13,351 nt of DNA from Ruminococcaceae bacterium UBA7135 (GCA_002492075.1 DKXD01000050.1:618-13968), one strand, 5' to 3'; shown: positions 5,593-13,228, counted from the stretch's first letter. Translations and numbers: made by a program. The notes: generated by a model from the letters alone, not told the origin.

Positions 5593-6294
5593 TCATTTAG
5601 CTTTCAGAACATAATATACAAAGCTGTATTCCGCGCTGTGCAGGTCGAACATATAAACTTCTTTATTAAACTCCCCTATACCGGAGGCGGTATCGTCCTC
5701 GACGACCGCACCCTCAAGTTTTCTGACAAGCTCGCTCATCGGCTCGTAGAAATTGCGCCGCCAATCCGATTTGGGCGCGATGTAGAAGTCCTCTATCAAG
5801 AAACCCTGCTCCTTTGCCTGCCGCAGCACCTCATCAAGCGGTTCGGGTCGCCCGAAACGCCGCTCGATGTAGCTCTTCGTGTCGAGCGACGGGTCGATAA
5901 GCCAGCACAGAGTGCGGAATACCGCCGTGCCGCCATCGGAAAGCGCGCCGCGTATCTGCTCCAGCCGCCTTGACACGCCGTCGGGTTCCGTAAGCCCGTT
6001 GTACCAGATAAAGTCCCAGCCGCCATCGGTTTTTGTCACCTCGTACGCTCCGACTGTTCGCGCGTCCAAGCCTGAAGCTGCCGCGCTTTCGGCGCGGAAC
6101 CGCTCTCCAAATGTCGCAAGAAGCGCGGCTCCCGTCGTCTCGGCGATAAGCTGCGGAGTAAAGACGTCGTCGCCGAAAAAAAGCGCGTTTTTTGGACTCC
6201 CCTTGCACATTTGCAGAACCCGCCGCGCGGTGTCCTCGCTGCCCGCCGTTGACCTGTCCATTTGTTCAACGATTGCACTAAGAAAATTGCCCAT
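5593..6294 (-). CDS. Class I SAM-dependent methyltransferase-like protein
   Basis: 233 residues. The layout suggests a Rossmann methyltransferase: a first strand and loop NALFFGDDVF (36-45) where SAM would bind, WDFIWYNG (93-100) as the motif IV position, a helix, then ALSDGGTAVFRTL (117-129) as the strand before motif VI, and a typical end VYYVLKAK. The usual GxGxG glycine loop is missing, so SAM binding is not assured. The second half (WRRNFYEPM, 179-187) vaguely recalls methyltransferases acting on small molecules or lipids; I cannot name a substrate. ATG 6294 has GGGAGGT at good spacing, and an earlier in-frame start would overlap obg. It sits between obg (49 bp upstream) and mrnC (30 bp downstream), so an RNA or ribosome target is tempting but only context-based. 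Confidence 0.6.
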   Translation of the reverse strand: MGNFLSAIVEQMDRSTAGSEDTARRVLQMCKGSPKNALFFGDDVFTPQLIAETTGAALLATFGERFRAESAAASGLDARTVGAYEVTKTDGGWDFIWYNGLTEPDGVSRRLEQIRGALSDGGTAVFRTLCWLIDPSLDTKSYIERRFGRPEPLDEVLRQAKEQGFLIEDFYIAPKSDWRRNFYEPMSELVRKLEGAVVEDDTASGIGEFNKEVYMFDLHSAEYSFVYYVLKAK

Positions 6295-6343
6295 TTTGAT
6301 ACCTCCCGAAAAATCCGCTCCCGAGAAGTGATTTTCTCTGTTT

Positions 6344-7618
6344 TTATCTGACGTAATTAAATTCGAAATCGAAGATCGACACAAGGTCGTCCTCTTGTAT
6401 TCCCTGCCGTTCCAACTCGTCGATAATGCCGCTGGAGCGCAGCACGCGCTGGAAATATTGCAGGCTCTCGTAGTCCTCCATATTTACCACCGAGAGTATC
6501 GGTGCCAGCCACTCTGCGTCCACGATGTAAACGCCGTCCTGCTTTGTGACAGTAAACGAACGCTTTTGCGCGTCCTGCTCGGCAAGCTCTTTAAGCGTAA
6601 GCTGCTGCGCTTCGTAGCGCTTGACGGGCGGCAGCGTGTCGAGCTTTGCTATCACCGCGTCGATAAGCGCGTCGGTGCCTTCGGTGGTCGCCGCCGATAT
6701 TTTAAAGAACGGCAAGCCCTTTTCCCCGATGAAGCTTTCAAATTCCGCGATCTGCTCATCCGAAGCGAGGTCGCACTTGTTCGCCGCGACTATCTGCGGA
6801 CGCTCCGCTAAGTCCTCGGAAAAGTTCGCAAGCTCGTGATTTATTTTGTCGAAGTCCTCTTTGGGATCGCGACCCTCTATCCCGGAAACGTCCACAACGT
6901 GAACGATAAGGCGGCAGCGCTCCACGTGGCGCAAAAACTCATGACCAAGCCCCACGCCCTCGGAGGCTCCCTCTATAAGCCCGGGGATATCCGCCATAAC
7001 GAAAGACTTTTCACCGCGCTTCACAACACCCAAAACGGGCGTTATCGTGGTAAAGTGATAGTTTGCGATCTCGGGCTTTGCCGCGCTCACCACGCTTATC
7101 AGCGAGGATTTTCCGACGTTCGGAAAACCGACTAAGCCCACGTCCGCAAGCAACTTCAACTCCAGCGTAACGTCGAATTTCTCCCCCGGAAAGCCCGGCT
7201 TTGAAAAGCGCGGTATCTGTCGGGTCGGGGTGGCGAACCGCGCGTTGCCCCTGCCGCCCTTTCCTCCGCGAGCCACGACCACAGGCTCGTCTGAAACGTC
7301 CGCGAGTATCCGCCCGGTGTTCTGGTCTTTAACGATAGTGCCGCGCGGCACCTTTATCACGGTCGCGTCCATTGATTTCCCGGAGCAGCGTTTTGCTCCG
7401 CCCGGTTCGCCGTCGGGCGCGATATACTTCTTCTTATATCGGAAATCGATAAGCGTCGAAAGGCTGTCGTCGGGCGCGAACACGATGTCCGAGCCTTTTC
7501 CGCCGTCACCGCCGTCGGGACCGCCCGCGTTCACATACTTTTCTCTGTGAAACGAAACCGCGCCGTTGCCGCCGTTCCCCGCCTTTATCGAGATATTCAC
7601 TTTATCGACAAACATCAT
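6344..7618 (-). CDS. obg: Obg/CgtA GTPase, 50S ribosome assembly factor
   Basis: 424-residue essential GTPase that binds the 50S subunit and links ribosome maturation with growth and stress signalling. The domains are complete. The glycine-rich Obg fold (1-158) has repeated GNGGNG, GGPDGGDGGKG and GGKGGRGNARF. The G domain has G1 GFPNVGKSS (164-172), switch I TT at 190-191, DIPG (210-213), NKCD (280-283) and SAA (308-310). The C-terminal OCT domain (~350-424) ends in FDFEFNYVR. Start: a double ATG at 7618/7615 behind an AGGGGGCGG stretch; I use the first, and the second is equally possible. It follows rpmA by 104 bp with a hairpin between, preserving the Firmicutes rplU-prp-rpmA-obg order. 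No clear promoter lies directly before it. Confidence 0.97.
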   Translation of the reverse strand: MMFVDKVNISIKAGNGGNGAVSFHREKYVNAGGPDGGDGGKGSDIVFAPDDSLSTLIDFRYKKKYIAPDGEPGGAKRCSGKSMDATVIKVPRGTIVKDQNTGRILADVSDEPVVVARGGKGGRGNARFATPTRQIPRFSKPGFPGEKFDVTLELKLLADVGLVGFPNVGKSSLISVVSAAKPEIANYHFTTITPVLGVVKRGEKSFVMADIPGLIEGASEGVGLGHEFLRHVERCRLIVHVVDVSGIEGRDPKEDFDKINHELANFSEDLAERPQIVAANKCDLASDEQIAEFESFIGEKGLPFFKISAATTEGTDALIDAVIAKLDTLPPVKRYEAQQLTLKELAEQDAQKRSFTVTKQDGVYIVDAEWLAPILSVVNMEDYESLQYFQRVLRSSGIIDELERQGIQEDDLVSIFDFEFNYVR

Positions 7619-7662
7619 ACGCTCACCGCCCCCTCTGTTTTTAATAATGTTCCCTTGCCTGT

Positions 7663-7701
7663 CCAAAAAATACGCAAATAAGCCGGACAGTTATCCGGCT
7701 T
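7663..7701 (-). terminator. Terminator-like hairpin between rpmA and obg
   Basis: Perfect 8-bp stem AAGCCGGA (7694-7701)/TCCGGCTT (7680-7687) with a 6-nt loop; a run of six U's follows 10 nt later (7664-7669). The U-run is displaced, so it is probably a partial terminator that lowers obg and downstream transcription relative to the ribosomal proteins. Bases 7619-7662 hold only the obg leader. Confidence 0.55.
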
Positions 7702-7722
7702 AAAGCATTACCATACTGAAAA

Positions 7723-8001
7723 TCAGTCAGCGTAAACGCTAACCTGCTTTCTGTCGCGTCCGAGGCGCTCGAACTTCACCTTGCCGTCAACAAGTGCGAA
7801 AAGCGTATCGTCGGAGCCGATACCAACGTTGTTGCCCGGATGAATGTGAGTGCCGCGCTGTCTTACGAGAATGTTGCCCGCAAGAACAAACTGTCCGTCG
7901 GCGCGCTTAACGCCCAGTCTCTTGGATTCGGAATCACGTCCGTTCTTGGTCGAACCCATACCTTTTTTATGAGCGAAATATTGTAAACCAATGATTATCA
8001 T
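7723..8001 (-). CDS. rpmA: Ribosomal protein L27 with cleavable N-terminal extension
   Basis: 92 residues, complete. L27 reaches toward the peptidyl-transferase centre of the 50S subunit. The core AHKKGMGSTKNGRDSESK, KRADGQFVLAGNILVRQRG and HPGNNVGIG is standard. The protein starts MIIIGLQYFAHKKG: the segment before Ala10 is the Firmicutes extension cut by the Prp protease (Staphylococcus motif LQFF then A). Here the motif is LQYF, a conservative change. The ATG at 8001 follows AGGAGG with 6-nt spacing, and the ribosome binding site overlaps the stop codon of prp 10 bp upstream, so the two are tightly coupled. The presence of prp next door supports processing after residue 9. Confidence 0.98.
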   Translation of the reverse strand: MIIIGLQYFAHKKGMGSTKNGRDSESKRLGVKRADGQFVLAGNILVRQRGTHIHPGNNVGIGSDDTLFALVDGKVKFERLGRDRKQVSVYAD

Positions 8002-8011
8002 AGTAAACCTC

Positions 8012-8344
8012 CTATTTGATCGTAACCTTAATGTTTTCGTATTCCCGCGAGAGCGTTTCCAGGTGTTCGCAAAACGCCGCGATAAGCTTTTGCGCCGACT
8101 CGCTGTTCTCTTTCAGAGAAAGCGTAATGCGGTTTTCTTCAACCTTAACATCTGCCGTCGCGCCGAAATTTTCGGTAATCGCGTTGCACACAAGCATTGT
8201 GCAGGAGCTGACCGCCGCGCAGACGATATCATTGCCCTCGCGCTCGTTCGCCGCCTCACCGTAACCCGCGTGACCGCTTATCTCAAAGCCCGAAAACGCT
8301 TCCACATCTCCGAACTCTCCCAAACGGAAAACACAATTTAACAT
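8012..8344 (-). CDS. prp: Prp, L27-processing cysteine protease
   Basis: 110 residues, YsxB/Prp family. It removes the N-terminal extension of L27, which is needed for working ribosomes in Firmicutes that carry it. Signature seen: ISGHAGYGEAANEREG followed by NDIVCAAVSS, giving the catalytic pair H25 and C42. The spacing between the two is 17 residues, against 12 in Staphylococcus aureus Prp (H22/C34), so the flexible substrate loop appears about five residues longer. The ATG at 8344 shares one base with the rplU stop (TAATG), giving translational coupling, and the stop runs into the rpmA ribosome binding site. Order rplU-prp-rpmA is the classical arrangement. Confidence 0.93.
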   Translation of the reverse strand: MLNCVFRLGEFGDVEAFSGFEISGHAGYGEAANEREGNDIVCAAVSSCTMLVCNAITENFGATADVKVEENRITLSLKENSESAQKLIAAFCEHLETLSREYENIKVTIK

Positions 8345-8652
8345 TACGCGTTGATAGCCTCAATTCTTACCTGGCTGTACGGCTGTCTGTGACCCATTTT
8401 TCTCTTAACGTGCTTCTTGGGCTTGTAAGTGAAAACGGTGATCTTCTTAGCCTTGCCGTTCTTCAGAAGCGTCGCCTTAACGGAAGCGCCGCTTACATAC
8501 GGTGCGCCGACGTTTACGTTGCCGTCGTCCTTGCCTACCATAATTACCTTGTCGAAGGTTACTTCGCCCTCGGCGTCCAGCTTCTCGATAAAGAGAACGT
8601 CGCCCTCTTTGACCTGATACTGCTTTCCGCCCGTTTCAATAACTGCGTACAT
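8344..8652 (-). CDS. rplU: Ribosomal protein L21
   Basis: 102 residues, the usual length. It binds 23S rRNA early in 50S assembly. Sequence starts MYAVIETGGKQYQVKEGD and carries the conserved end FTYKPKKHVKRKMGHRQPYS. An in-frame ATG at 8658 would add two residues, but AGAGGT lies directly against it, whereas the ATG at 8652 has correct 7-nt spacing and the family's standard N-terminus. First gene of the ribosomal cluster, behind a consensus promoter and a structured leader of about 78 nt. Confidence 0.98.
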   Translation of the reverse strand: MYAVIETGGKQYQVKEGDVLFIEKLDAEGEVTFDKVIMVGKDDGNVNVGAPYVSGASVKATLLKNGKAKKITVFTYKPKKHVKRKMGHRQPYSQVRIEAINA

Positions 8653-8658
8653 ATTCAT

Positions 8659-8731
8659 ACCTCTTTTCAGAACTCGCTGTGCTAAGGCGGCGCTTTTGGG
8701 CGCACTTTACCTATACCTTACACAAGCGGCT
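8659..8731 (-). ncRNA. Candidate L21 leader (rplU 5' regulatory RNA)
   Basis: The transcript from near 8731 to the rplU start can fold into a stem of GCTTGTGTAAGG with CCTTAGCACAGC (about ten pairs with single-base bulges). It encloses a purine-rich strand and an inner GCGC/GCGC hairpin. Autoregulatory L21 leaders are known upstream of rplU in Firmicutes; position and size fit, but I cannot confirm the Rfam consensus by eye. Confidence 0.55.
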
Positions 8732-8736
8732 TTATT

Positions 8737-8765
8737 ATTATAACACATTGCTTTGCGTTTGTCAA
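8737..8765 (-). promoter_or_regulatory. Sigma-A promoter of the rplU-prp-rpmA-obg cluster
   Basis: Perfect consensus on the minus strand: TTGACA (8760-8765), 17-nt spacer, TATAAT (8737-8742). An A-rich stretch lies upstream (rc of 8778-8797), which could act as an UP element. Confidence 0.87.
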
Positions 8766-8798
8766 GCACTTTTGGCGGATTTTTTTCAGTTTTATGCA

Positions 8799-8921
8799 AA
8801 AAGCCCCCAGATAAGGCGTGCCGCCTTTGTCATTACGTTCTAAGCGTTGCTCCGATTTGGAGCATATCGCTCGATTAAAACGTTGTAATAAAAGGCAGGC
8901 TACTAGCCTTTGGGAGCTTTT
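8799..8921 (-). repeat. 123-bp imperfect inverted repeat / branched hairpin after the ABC operon
   Basis: The ends pair as AAAAGCTCCC (8912-8921) with GGGGGCTTTT (8799-8808), ten pairs with one G-U. Moving inward, ATTAC pairs with GTAAT, GTTTTAA with TTAGAAC (one G-U), GCG with CGC, and the tip is GCTCC-AAATC-GGAGC. Each arm also holds its own small hairpin: AGGCT-AGT-AGCCT, and AAGGCG-GCA-CGCCTT. It begins 8 bp after the ABC stop codon and ends in a T-run, so it could serve as the operon terminator. The size and symmetry are more like a MITE-type element or a structured RNA. No coding sequence is supported here. Confidence 0.6.
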
Positions 8922-8928
8922 GTTTGTA

Positions 8929-10929
8929 TTATTCCAGCTCAAACGCGCCCGTATACAGTCTGTAATACTGTCCCTTTTCGGCAATGAGCTTCTCATGAGA
9001 GCCGCGCTCGATAATGCGCCCCTGTTCGAGCACCATTATCACGTTCGAGTTGCGAACGGTAGAGAGCCTGTGCGCGATAACGAATACCGTGCGTCCTTTC
9101 ATCAGTGCGTCCATACCCGCCTGAACGATAGCCTCCGTTCTCGTGTCGATAGAGGAGGTCGCCTCGTCGAGTATCATAACAGGAGGATCGGCGACCGCCG
9201 CTCTCGCTATCGAGATAAGCTGCCGCTGTCCCTGCGAAAGACCGCTGCCATCGCCCTTAAGCACCGTGTTGTAGCCCTCGGGAAGCATACGGATAAAGCC
9301 GTCCGCGTTCGCGAGCTTTGCCGCCGCTATACACTCCTCGTCAGTCGCGTCGGGCTTGCCGTAGCGGAGATTTTCCATAACCGTTCCCGTAAAGAGATTC
9401 ACGTCCTGCAAAACCACGCCCAGCGACCGCCGAAGATCGGCTTTTTTTATCTTGTTGATATTGATACCGTCATATCGTATCTTGCCGTCCGCGATATCAT
9501 AGAAGCGGTTGATAAGATTGGTTATCGTGGTCTTGCCCGCGCCCGTAGCACCTACAAATGCCACTTTCTGACCCGGTTCGGCGTAGATGTCTATATTATG
9601 CAGCACCATTTTTTCGGGAACATAACCGAAATCCACGTCGTCCAGCACTATGTCGCCTTTAAGCTCCGTGTAAGTCACCGAGCCGTCCGCAGTATGTGGG
9701 TGCTTCCATGCCCAAAGGTGAGTGCGCTCGCTCGTTTCAATAAGCTCACCGTTTTCATCACGCTTCGCGTTTACCAAAGTAACATAGCCGTCGTCCGTTT
9801 CGGGCTGCTCGTCAATAAGCGTGAAGATACGCTCCGCGCCCGCCATTGCCATAGCCACAGAGTTCAACTGCTGCGATACCTGACCGATAGGTCCTATGAA
9901 GCTTCTCGACAATTGCAAAAAAGCTACAATATCGCCGAGCAGCAAAGTGTTTTTCACGATGAACACAATGGCAGCACCCGGCACCTCGCTTGCGAAAAAC
10001 GCGATGTTCGTAACCTTATTTATCGCCATTATCGCGCCTACCACCGCGATCACCACATACAAGAAGTACCCTAAGCAGTTATTAAGCGGCATAAGGACAT
10101 TTGCGTTGGCGTTCGCCTTGTAGGTGTTTTCGCAAAGGTCGGAGTTCTTTCCGTCAAACTGCTCTTTGGCTTTTTCCTCGTGACAGAATATCTTAACGAC
10201 CTTCTGACCGTTTATCATCTCTTCGATATAGCCGTTTACGTCCGCCGTGGAGTGCTGCTGCTTTACGAAATATGTTCCCGATTTTCCCGCGATCTTTGCG
10301 GTTATCATCAAAATGAAGAAAAGGAACACGATGACCACCAGCGTCAGCCAGATTGACAAATGCAGCATGGAAAAGAATACAAATATTATCGTTATGCCCG
10401 ACGACAGCACCTGCGGTATCGATTGCGAGAGCATTTGCTGCATAGCGTCTGCGTCGTTGGTATAAAAGCTCATTACGTCGCCGTGGGCATGGGTGTCGAA
10501 ATAGCTTATCGGAAGGCTTTGCATGTGCGTGAACATATCGTTTCGCACGGTTTTAAGAACCCCCTGAGAAACCTTTGCCATAATGCGGGCGTTAAACAAC
10601 GCCGAAAGCGCTCCCACAAGGAAAAGCACTCCCATTGTGATAAGTGCTTTCAGCAAGCCCGAATAGCCTATCGAGGGGTCGACTACAAGCGGCATGATAT
10701 AATCGTCTATCAGCGTCTGCAAAAACAGCGAGGACCCCACCTGCGCTCCCGCAGTAAGCAATATGCACACCACCACAAGAATCATTTGCACTTTGTAGGG
10801 CTTCAGGTACGCGAACACACGCTTTATCGTTTTCTTGTCAAACTTCATCGGCATACGCGCACCCTTGGGCGGTCTGCCCTGCATACGGGGCGGCTGTGCG
10901 GTTTTCGTATCTTTGATCTCCTCACTCAT
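8929..10929 (-). CDS. ABC exporter half-transporter, canonical ATP site (partner B)
   Basis: 666 residues: transmembrane domain with six helices (~50-370), then a nucleotide-binding domain. Walker A GATGAGKTT at 460-468 (K466), Q-loop Q508, signature LSQGQ at 564-568, Walker B VMILDE with D588 and catalytic E589, and switch H620 in VIAHRLST are all present. It is therefore the catalytically competent half of a heterodimeric type IV exporter (BmrD/LmrD/TM288-like), probably expelling drugs or amphiphilic compounds. Between the two domains is an insert of some 35-40 residues (NAKRDENGELIETSERTH and following) seen in clostridial relatives. The N-terminal 40 residues are polar and proline-rich. 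ATG 10929 overlaps the partner gene's stop by 8 bp and has AAGGGGG upstream; a longer in-frame extension to 11001 would lie wholly inside the partner gene. Confidence 0.94.
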   Translation of the reverse strand: MSEEIKDTKTAQPPRMQGRPPKGARMPMKFDKKTIKRVFAYLKPYKVQMILVVVCILLTAGAQVGSSLFLQTLIDDYIMPLVVDPSIGYSGLLKALITMGVLFLVGALSALFNARIMAKVSQGVLKTVRNDMFTHMQSLPISYFDTHAHGDVMSFYTNDADAMQQMLSQSIPQVLSSGITIIFVFFSMLHLSIWLTLVVIVFLFFILMITAKIAGKSGTYFVKQQHSTADVNGYIEEMINGQKVVKIFCHEEKAKEQFDGKNSDLCENTYKANANANVLMPLNNCLGYFLYVVIAVVGAIMAINKVTNIAFFASEVPGAAIVFIVKNTLLLGDIVAFLQLSRSFIGPIGQVSQQLNSVAMAMAGAERIFTLIDEQPETDDGYVTLVNAKRDENGELIETSERTHLWAWKHPHTADGSVTYTELKGDIVLDDVDFGYVPEKMVLHNIDIYAEPGQKVAFVGATGAGKTTITNLINRFYDIADGKIRYDGININKIKKADLRRSLGVVLQDVNLFTGTVMENLRYGKPDATDEECIAAAKLANADGFIRMLPEGYNTVLKGDGSGLSQGQRQLISIARAAVADPPVMILDEATSSIDTRTEAIVQAGMDALMKGRTVFVIAHRLSTVRNSNVIMVLEQGRIIERGSHEKLIAEKGQYYRLYTGAFELE

Positions 10930-12679
10930 CTTCTTCTGCCCCCTTTGTCTGTTGATCGTAGATCTCGCGGTAAATTCCGCCGCGCTCATACAGCTCGTCA
11001 TGAGTTCCCATATCGGCTATTTTGCCGTTATCAAGCACGATTATCTTATCCGCGTCGCACACAGAGCTTACTCTCTGCGCGATGATTATTTTTGTGGTGT
11101 TCGGTATCTCCTCGCGGAACGCTTTTCTTATCATAGCGTCGGTGTGAGTATCAACGGCGCTCGTGCTGTCGTCAAGTATAAGTATCTTCGGGTGTTTGAG
11201 CAGCGCGCGTGCTATGCACAGACGCTGCTTCTGTCCGCCCGATACGTTCGAACCGCCCTGCTCGATATAGGTATCGTATTTATCGGGGAACTTCCGAATG
11301 AACTCGTCGGCGCACGCCAAACGACATACGCGCTGAACGTCCTCGTCGGACGCGTTTTCGTCACCCCAGCGAATATTCTCGTAGATAGTTCCGCTGAACA
11401 GCGTATTCTTTTGAAGAACCATTGCCACGTTGCTGCGGAGCGCCTCAAGATTGTAGTCGCGGACGTTCTCGCCGCCCACGATAACTTCACCCTCGGTGAC
11501 GTCATACAAACGCGGTATCATCTGCACGAAGGTGGACTTTGAAGAACCCGTGCCGCCGATAATTCCGACCGTTTCACCCGAGTTTATTTTCACGCTGATG
11601 TGATCGAGCGCGTTGTTTTCGGCGGTATCGGAATATTTAAAGCAAACGTTCTTAAACTCTATCGAACCGTCCTTCAGCTCCTTGATATTGCGTTCGCCGT
11701 CGTTGATGTCGCAGCCCTCTTGAAGAACCTCGGCGCAGCGGTCGGCGCTGGCTTTGGACATGGTGAGCATTACAAATATCATCGAGAGCATCATAAGGCT
11801 CATCAGGATCTGAGTGGTGTAGGTAAACAGAGAGGTCAGTCCGCCGATGGTAAGACCGTCGGGGTTTATCGTGCCGTTGCCGCTTTCGACTATCACGTGC
11901 GCTCCAAGCCACGAGATAGCGATGATACAGCTGTAGACCGCTATCTGCATTGCGGGTCCGTTGAACGCCACAGTACATTCCGCCTTGGTGAACAGGCTGA
12001 ATATCTTGTTGGATATCTTTTGGAACTTCGATATTTCGTGACCCTCCTGAACAAAGCTTTTCACAACGCGTATCCCGCGGACATTCTCCTCAACACACTC
12101 GTTCAGATCGTCGTATGCTTTAAACGTTTTATCGAAGATCGGGAACGCTTTCTTTATAATAATGATGAGAATGATAACCAAGAACGGTATCGCGTATAAA
12201 AACGTCATAGAAAGCTTGGGACTTGTTCTGAACGAGAAAATAAACGCGAAAACAAGCATCGCGGGCGCTCGAAACGTTATTCTGATGATCATCTGAAACG
12301 CCATCTGAACACGGTTCACGTCTGTGGTAAGGCGCGTTACCAAGCTTGCGGGAGAGAACTTGTCGATAGACGAGAACGTAAAATTCTGGATATTGCCGTA
12401 CATATCCCACCGCATATTTCTTGCGAAGCGCGAGCTTGCGCGGGAAGCCGTAACGCCCGCCGTTATTCCGAAGAACATCGCCGCCACCGTTGCGATAAGC
12501 AGGATAACTCCGTACTTCACAACGTTGTTCATATCTCCTTTATTGATACCCTCGTCTATCATATTTTTCATGATGCTGGGTATCATTACCTCGGAAAACG
12601 CTTCGGCAAGCATAAAGATCGGCGTCAGCAGCGCGGGCACTTTTGCATCGCGGATGCATTTTATTAAGGTTTTGAACAT
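10922..12679 (-). CDS. ABC exporter half-transporter, degenerate ATP site (partner A)
   Basis: 585 residues: six-helix exporter domain (~1-310) and a nucleotide-binding domain. Walker A is GGTGSSKST (375-383, K381), Q-loop Q423, signature VSGGQ (479-483). Walker B reads ILILDDSTS, with Asp504 where the catalytic Glu should be, and the switch histidine is replaced by Gln535 (IIAQRVSS). These two changes mark the non-hydrolysing site of heterodimeric exporters such as TM287, BmrC and LmrC. With the next gene it would form one canonical and one degenerate site. The ATG at 12679 uses the last base of the MarR stop codon (TAATG), with an AAGGGGG site inside the MarR gene. Likely co-transcribed from the MarR promoter and repressed by MarR. 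Confidence 0.94.
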   Translation of the reverse strand: MFKTLIKCIRDAKVPALLTPIFMLAEAFSEVMIPSIMKNMIDEGINKGDMNNVVKYGVILLIATVAAMFFGITAGVTASRASSRFARNMRWDMYGNIQNFTFSSIDKFSPASLVTRLTTDVNRVQMAFQMIIRITFRAPAMLVFAFIFSFRTSPKLSMTFLYAIPFLVIILIIIIKKAFPIFDKTFKAYDDLNECVEENVRGIRVVKSFVQEGHEISKFQKISNKIFSLFTKAECTVAFNGPAMQIAVYSCIIAISWLGAHVIVESGNGTINPDGLTIGGLTSLFTYTTQILMSLMMLSMIFVMLTMSKASADRCAEVLQEGCDINDGERNIKELKDGSIEFKNVCFKYSDTAENNALDHISVKINSGETVGIIGGTGSSKSTFVQMIPRLYDVTEGEVIVGGENVRDYNLEALRSNVAMVLQKNTLFSGTIYENIRWGDENASDEDVQRVCRLACADEFIRKFPDKYDTYIEQGGSNVSGGQKQRLCIARALLKHPKILILDDSTSAVDTHTDAMIRKAFREEIPNTTKIIIAQRVSSVCDADKIIVLDNGKIADMGTHDELYERGGIYREIYDQQTKGAEEDE

Positions 12680-13158
12680 TAAGTATTGCCCCCTTCATTT
12701 CCGTCATTGGCTTCAAGATTTATCTGTATTCTGTCCAAAAAGCCGCACAGCTTTTTCAGCTCCTCATCGGAAAAGCCGCGAGTAAGCTGCTTTTCGGTTC
12801 GCTCGTAATCCGCCTGCATTTTTCGGCTCAGCTCGCGCGACTTATCCGTCATGATTATCCGTTTCATTCGTCCGTCGTGAGATACGGGCACGCGTTCGAT
12901 CATTCCCTTTTTTTCAAGGAGCTTCAGCACCTTTGAAGCGGTGGAGCGCGTTATTCCGAAATTGTTCTCAAAATCCCGCTGAAGCACGTCTTTCCCAAGC
13001 TTTTCCATGTGATCGAGGTGCGCTATTATCCAGCCGTTAGAGCAGGTCAGGTTATCAAGCTCGCTTTTCAGCTCCGAACTGCGATCTACATAGCGCCGAA
13101 TGGCGTTGTTTATCATTCTGAAGCGCATACCGATGTCTCTGTTTTCGGAATTTTCCAT
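12679..13158 (-). CDS. MarR-family transcriptional regulator of the ABC exporter
   Basis: 159 residues with a winged helix-turn-helix. The helix-turn-helix spans about residues 58-83 (FGITRSTASKVLKLLEKKG), and the wing carries RVPVSHDGRMKRIIM (89-103), with the Asp-x-Arg motif typical of MarR proteins. Flanking helices form the dimer interface. The ATG at 13158 is preceded by GGAGATGATGTT, a usable ribosome binding site; the frame stays open to 13257 but that extension would run through the promoter. It overlaps the ABC gene by one base. MarR proteins usually repress their own operon and release DNA on binding an aromatic or amphipathic ligand, which the exporter may then remove; here that is context-based inference. 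Confidence 0.93.
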   Translation of the reverse strand: MENSENRDIGMRFRMINNAIRRYVDRSSELKSELDNLTCSNGWIIAHLDHMEKLGKDVLQRDFENNFGITRSTASKVLKLLEKKGMIERVPVSHDGRMKRIIMTDKSRELSRKMQADYERTEKQLTRGFSDEELKKLCGFLDRIQINLEANDGNEGGNT

Positions 13159-13186
13159 AACATCATCTCCACTTTGCAGCATTATC

Positions 13187-13199
13187 CCAACATTGTTGG
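13187..13199. promoter_or_regulatory. Candidate MarR operator
   Basis: Perfect palindrome CCAAC-ATT-GTTGG in the 5' leader, between the predicted transcription start (about 13222) and the MarR start codon. The flanks (TATC/GATA) extend the symmetry with one offset base. Position fits autorepression by blocking elongation or initiation; the binding protein is inferred from context. Confidence 0.55.
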
Positions 13200-13228
13200 A
13201 TATCCCACCGGTTTGTTTGATATTACAC

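Noticed and set aside
5149..5973. 274-codon open frame on the plus strand
   Set aside because: Antisense to mrnC and the methyltransferase-like gene; no motif or start signal of its own.
8718..8996. 92-codon minus-strand open frame across the large hairpin element
   Set aside because: It runs through the inverted repeat and the rplU promoter; its start is inside the ABC gene. No protein family is suggested.
8818..10074. 418-codon open frame on the plus strand
   Set aside because: It lies antisense to the ABC exporter gene with all its motifs; the translation is rich in Arg/His/Val in the manner of a complement frame and has no recognisable domain or ribosome binding site.
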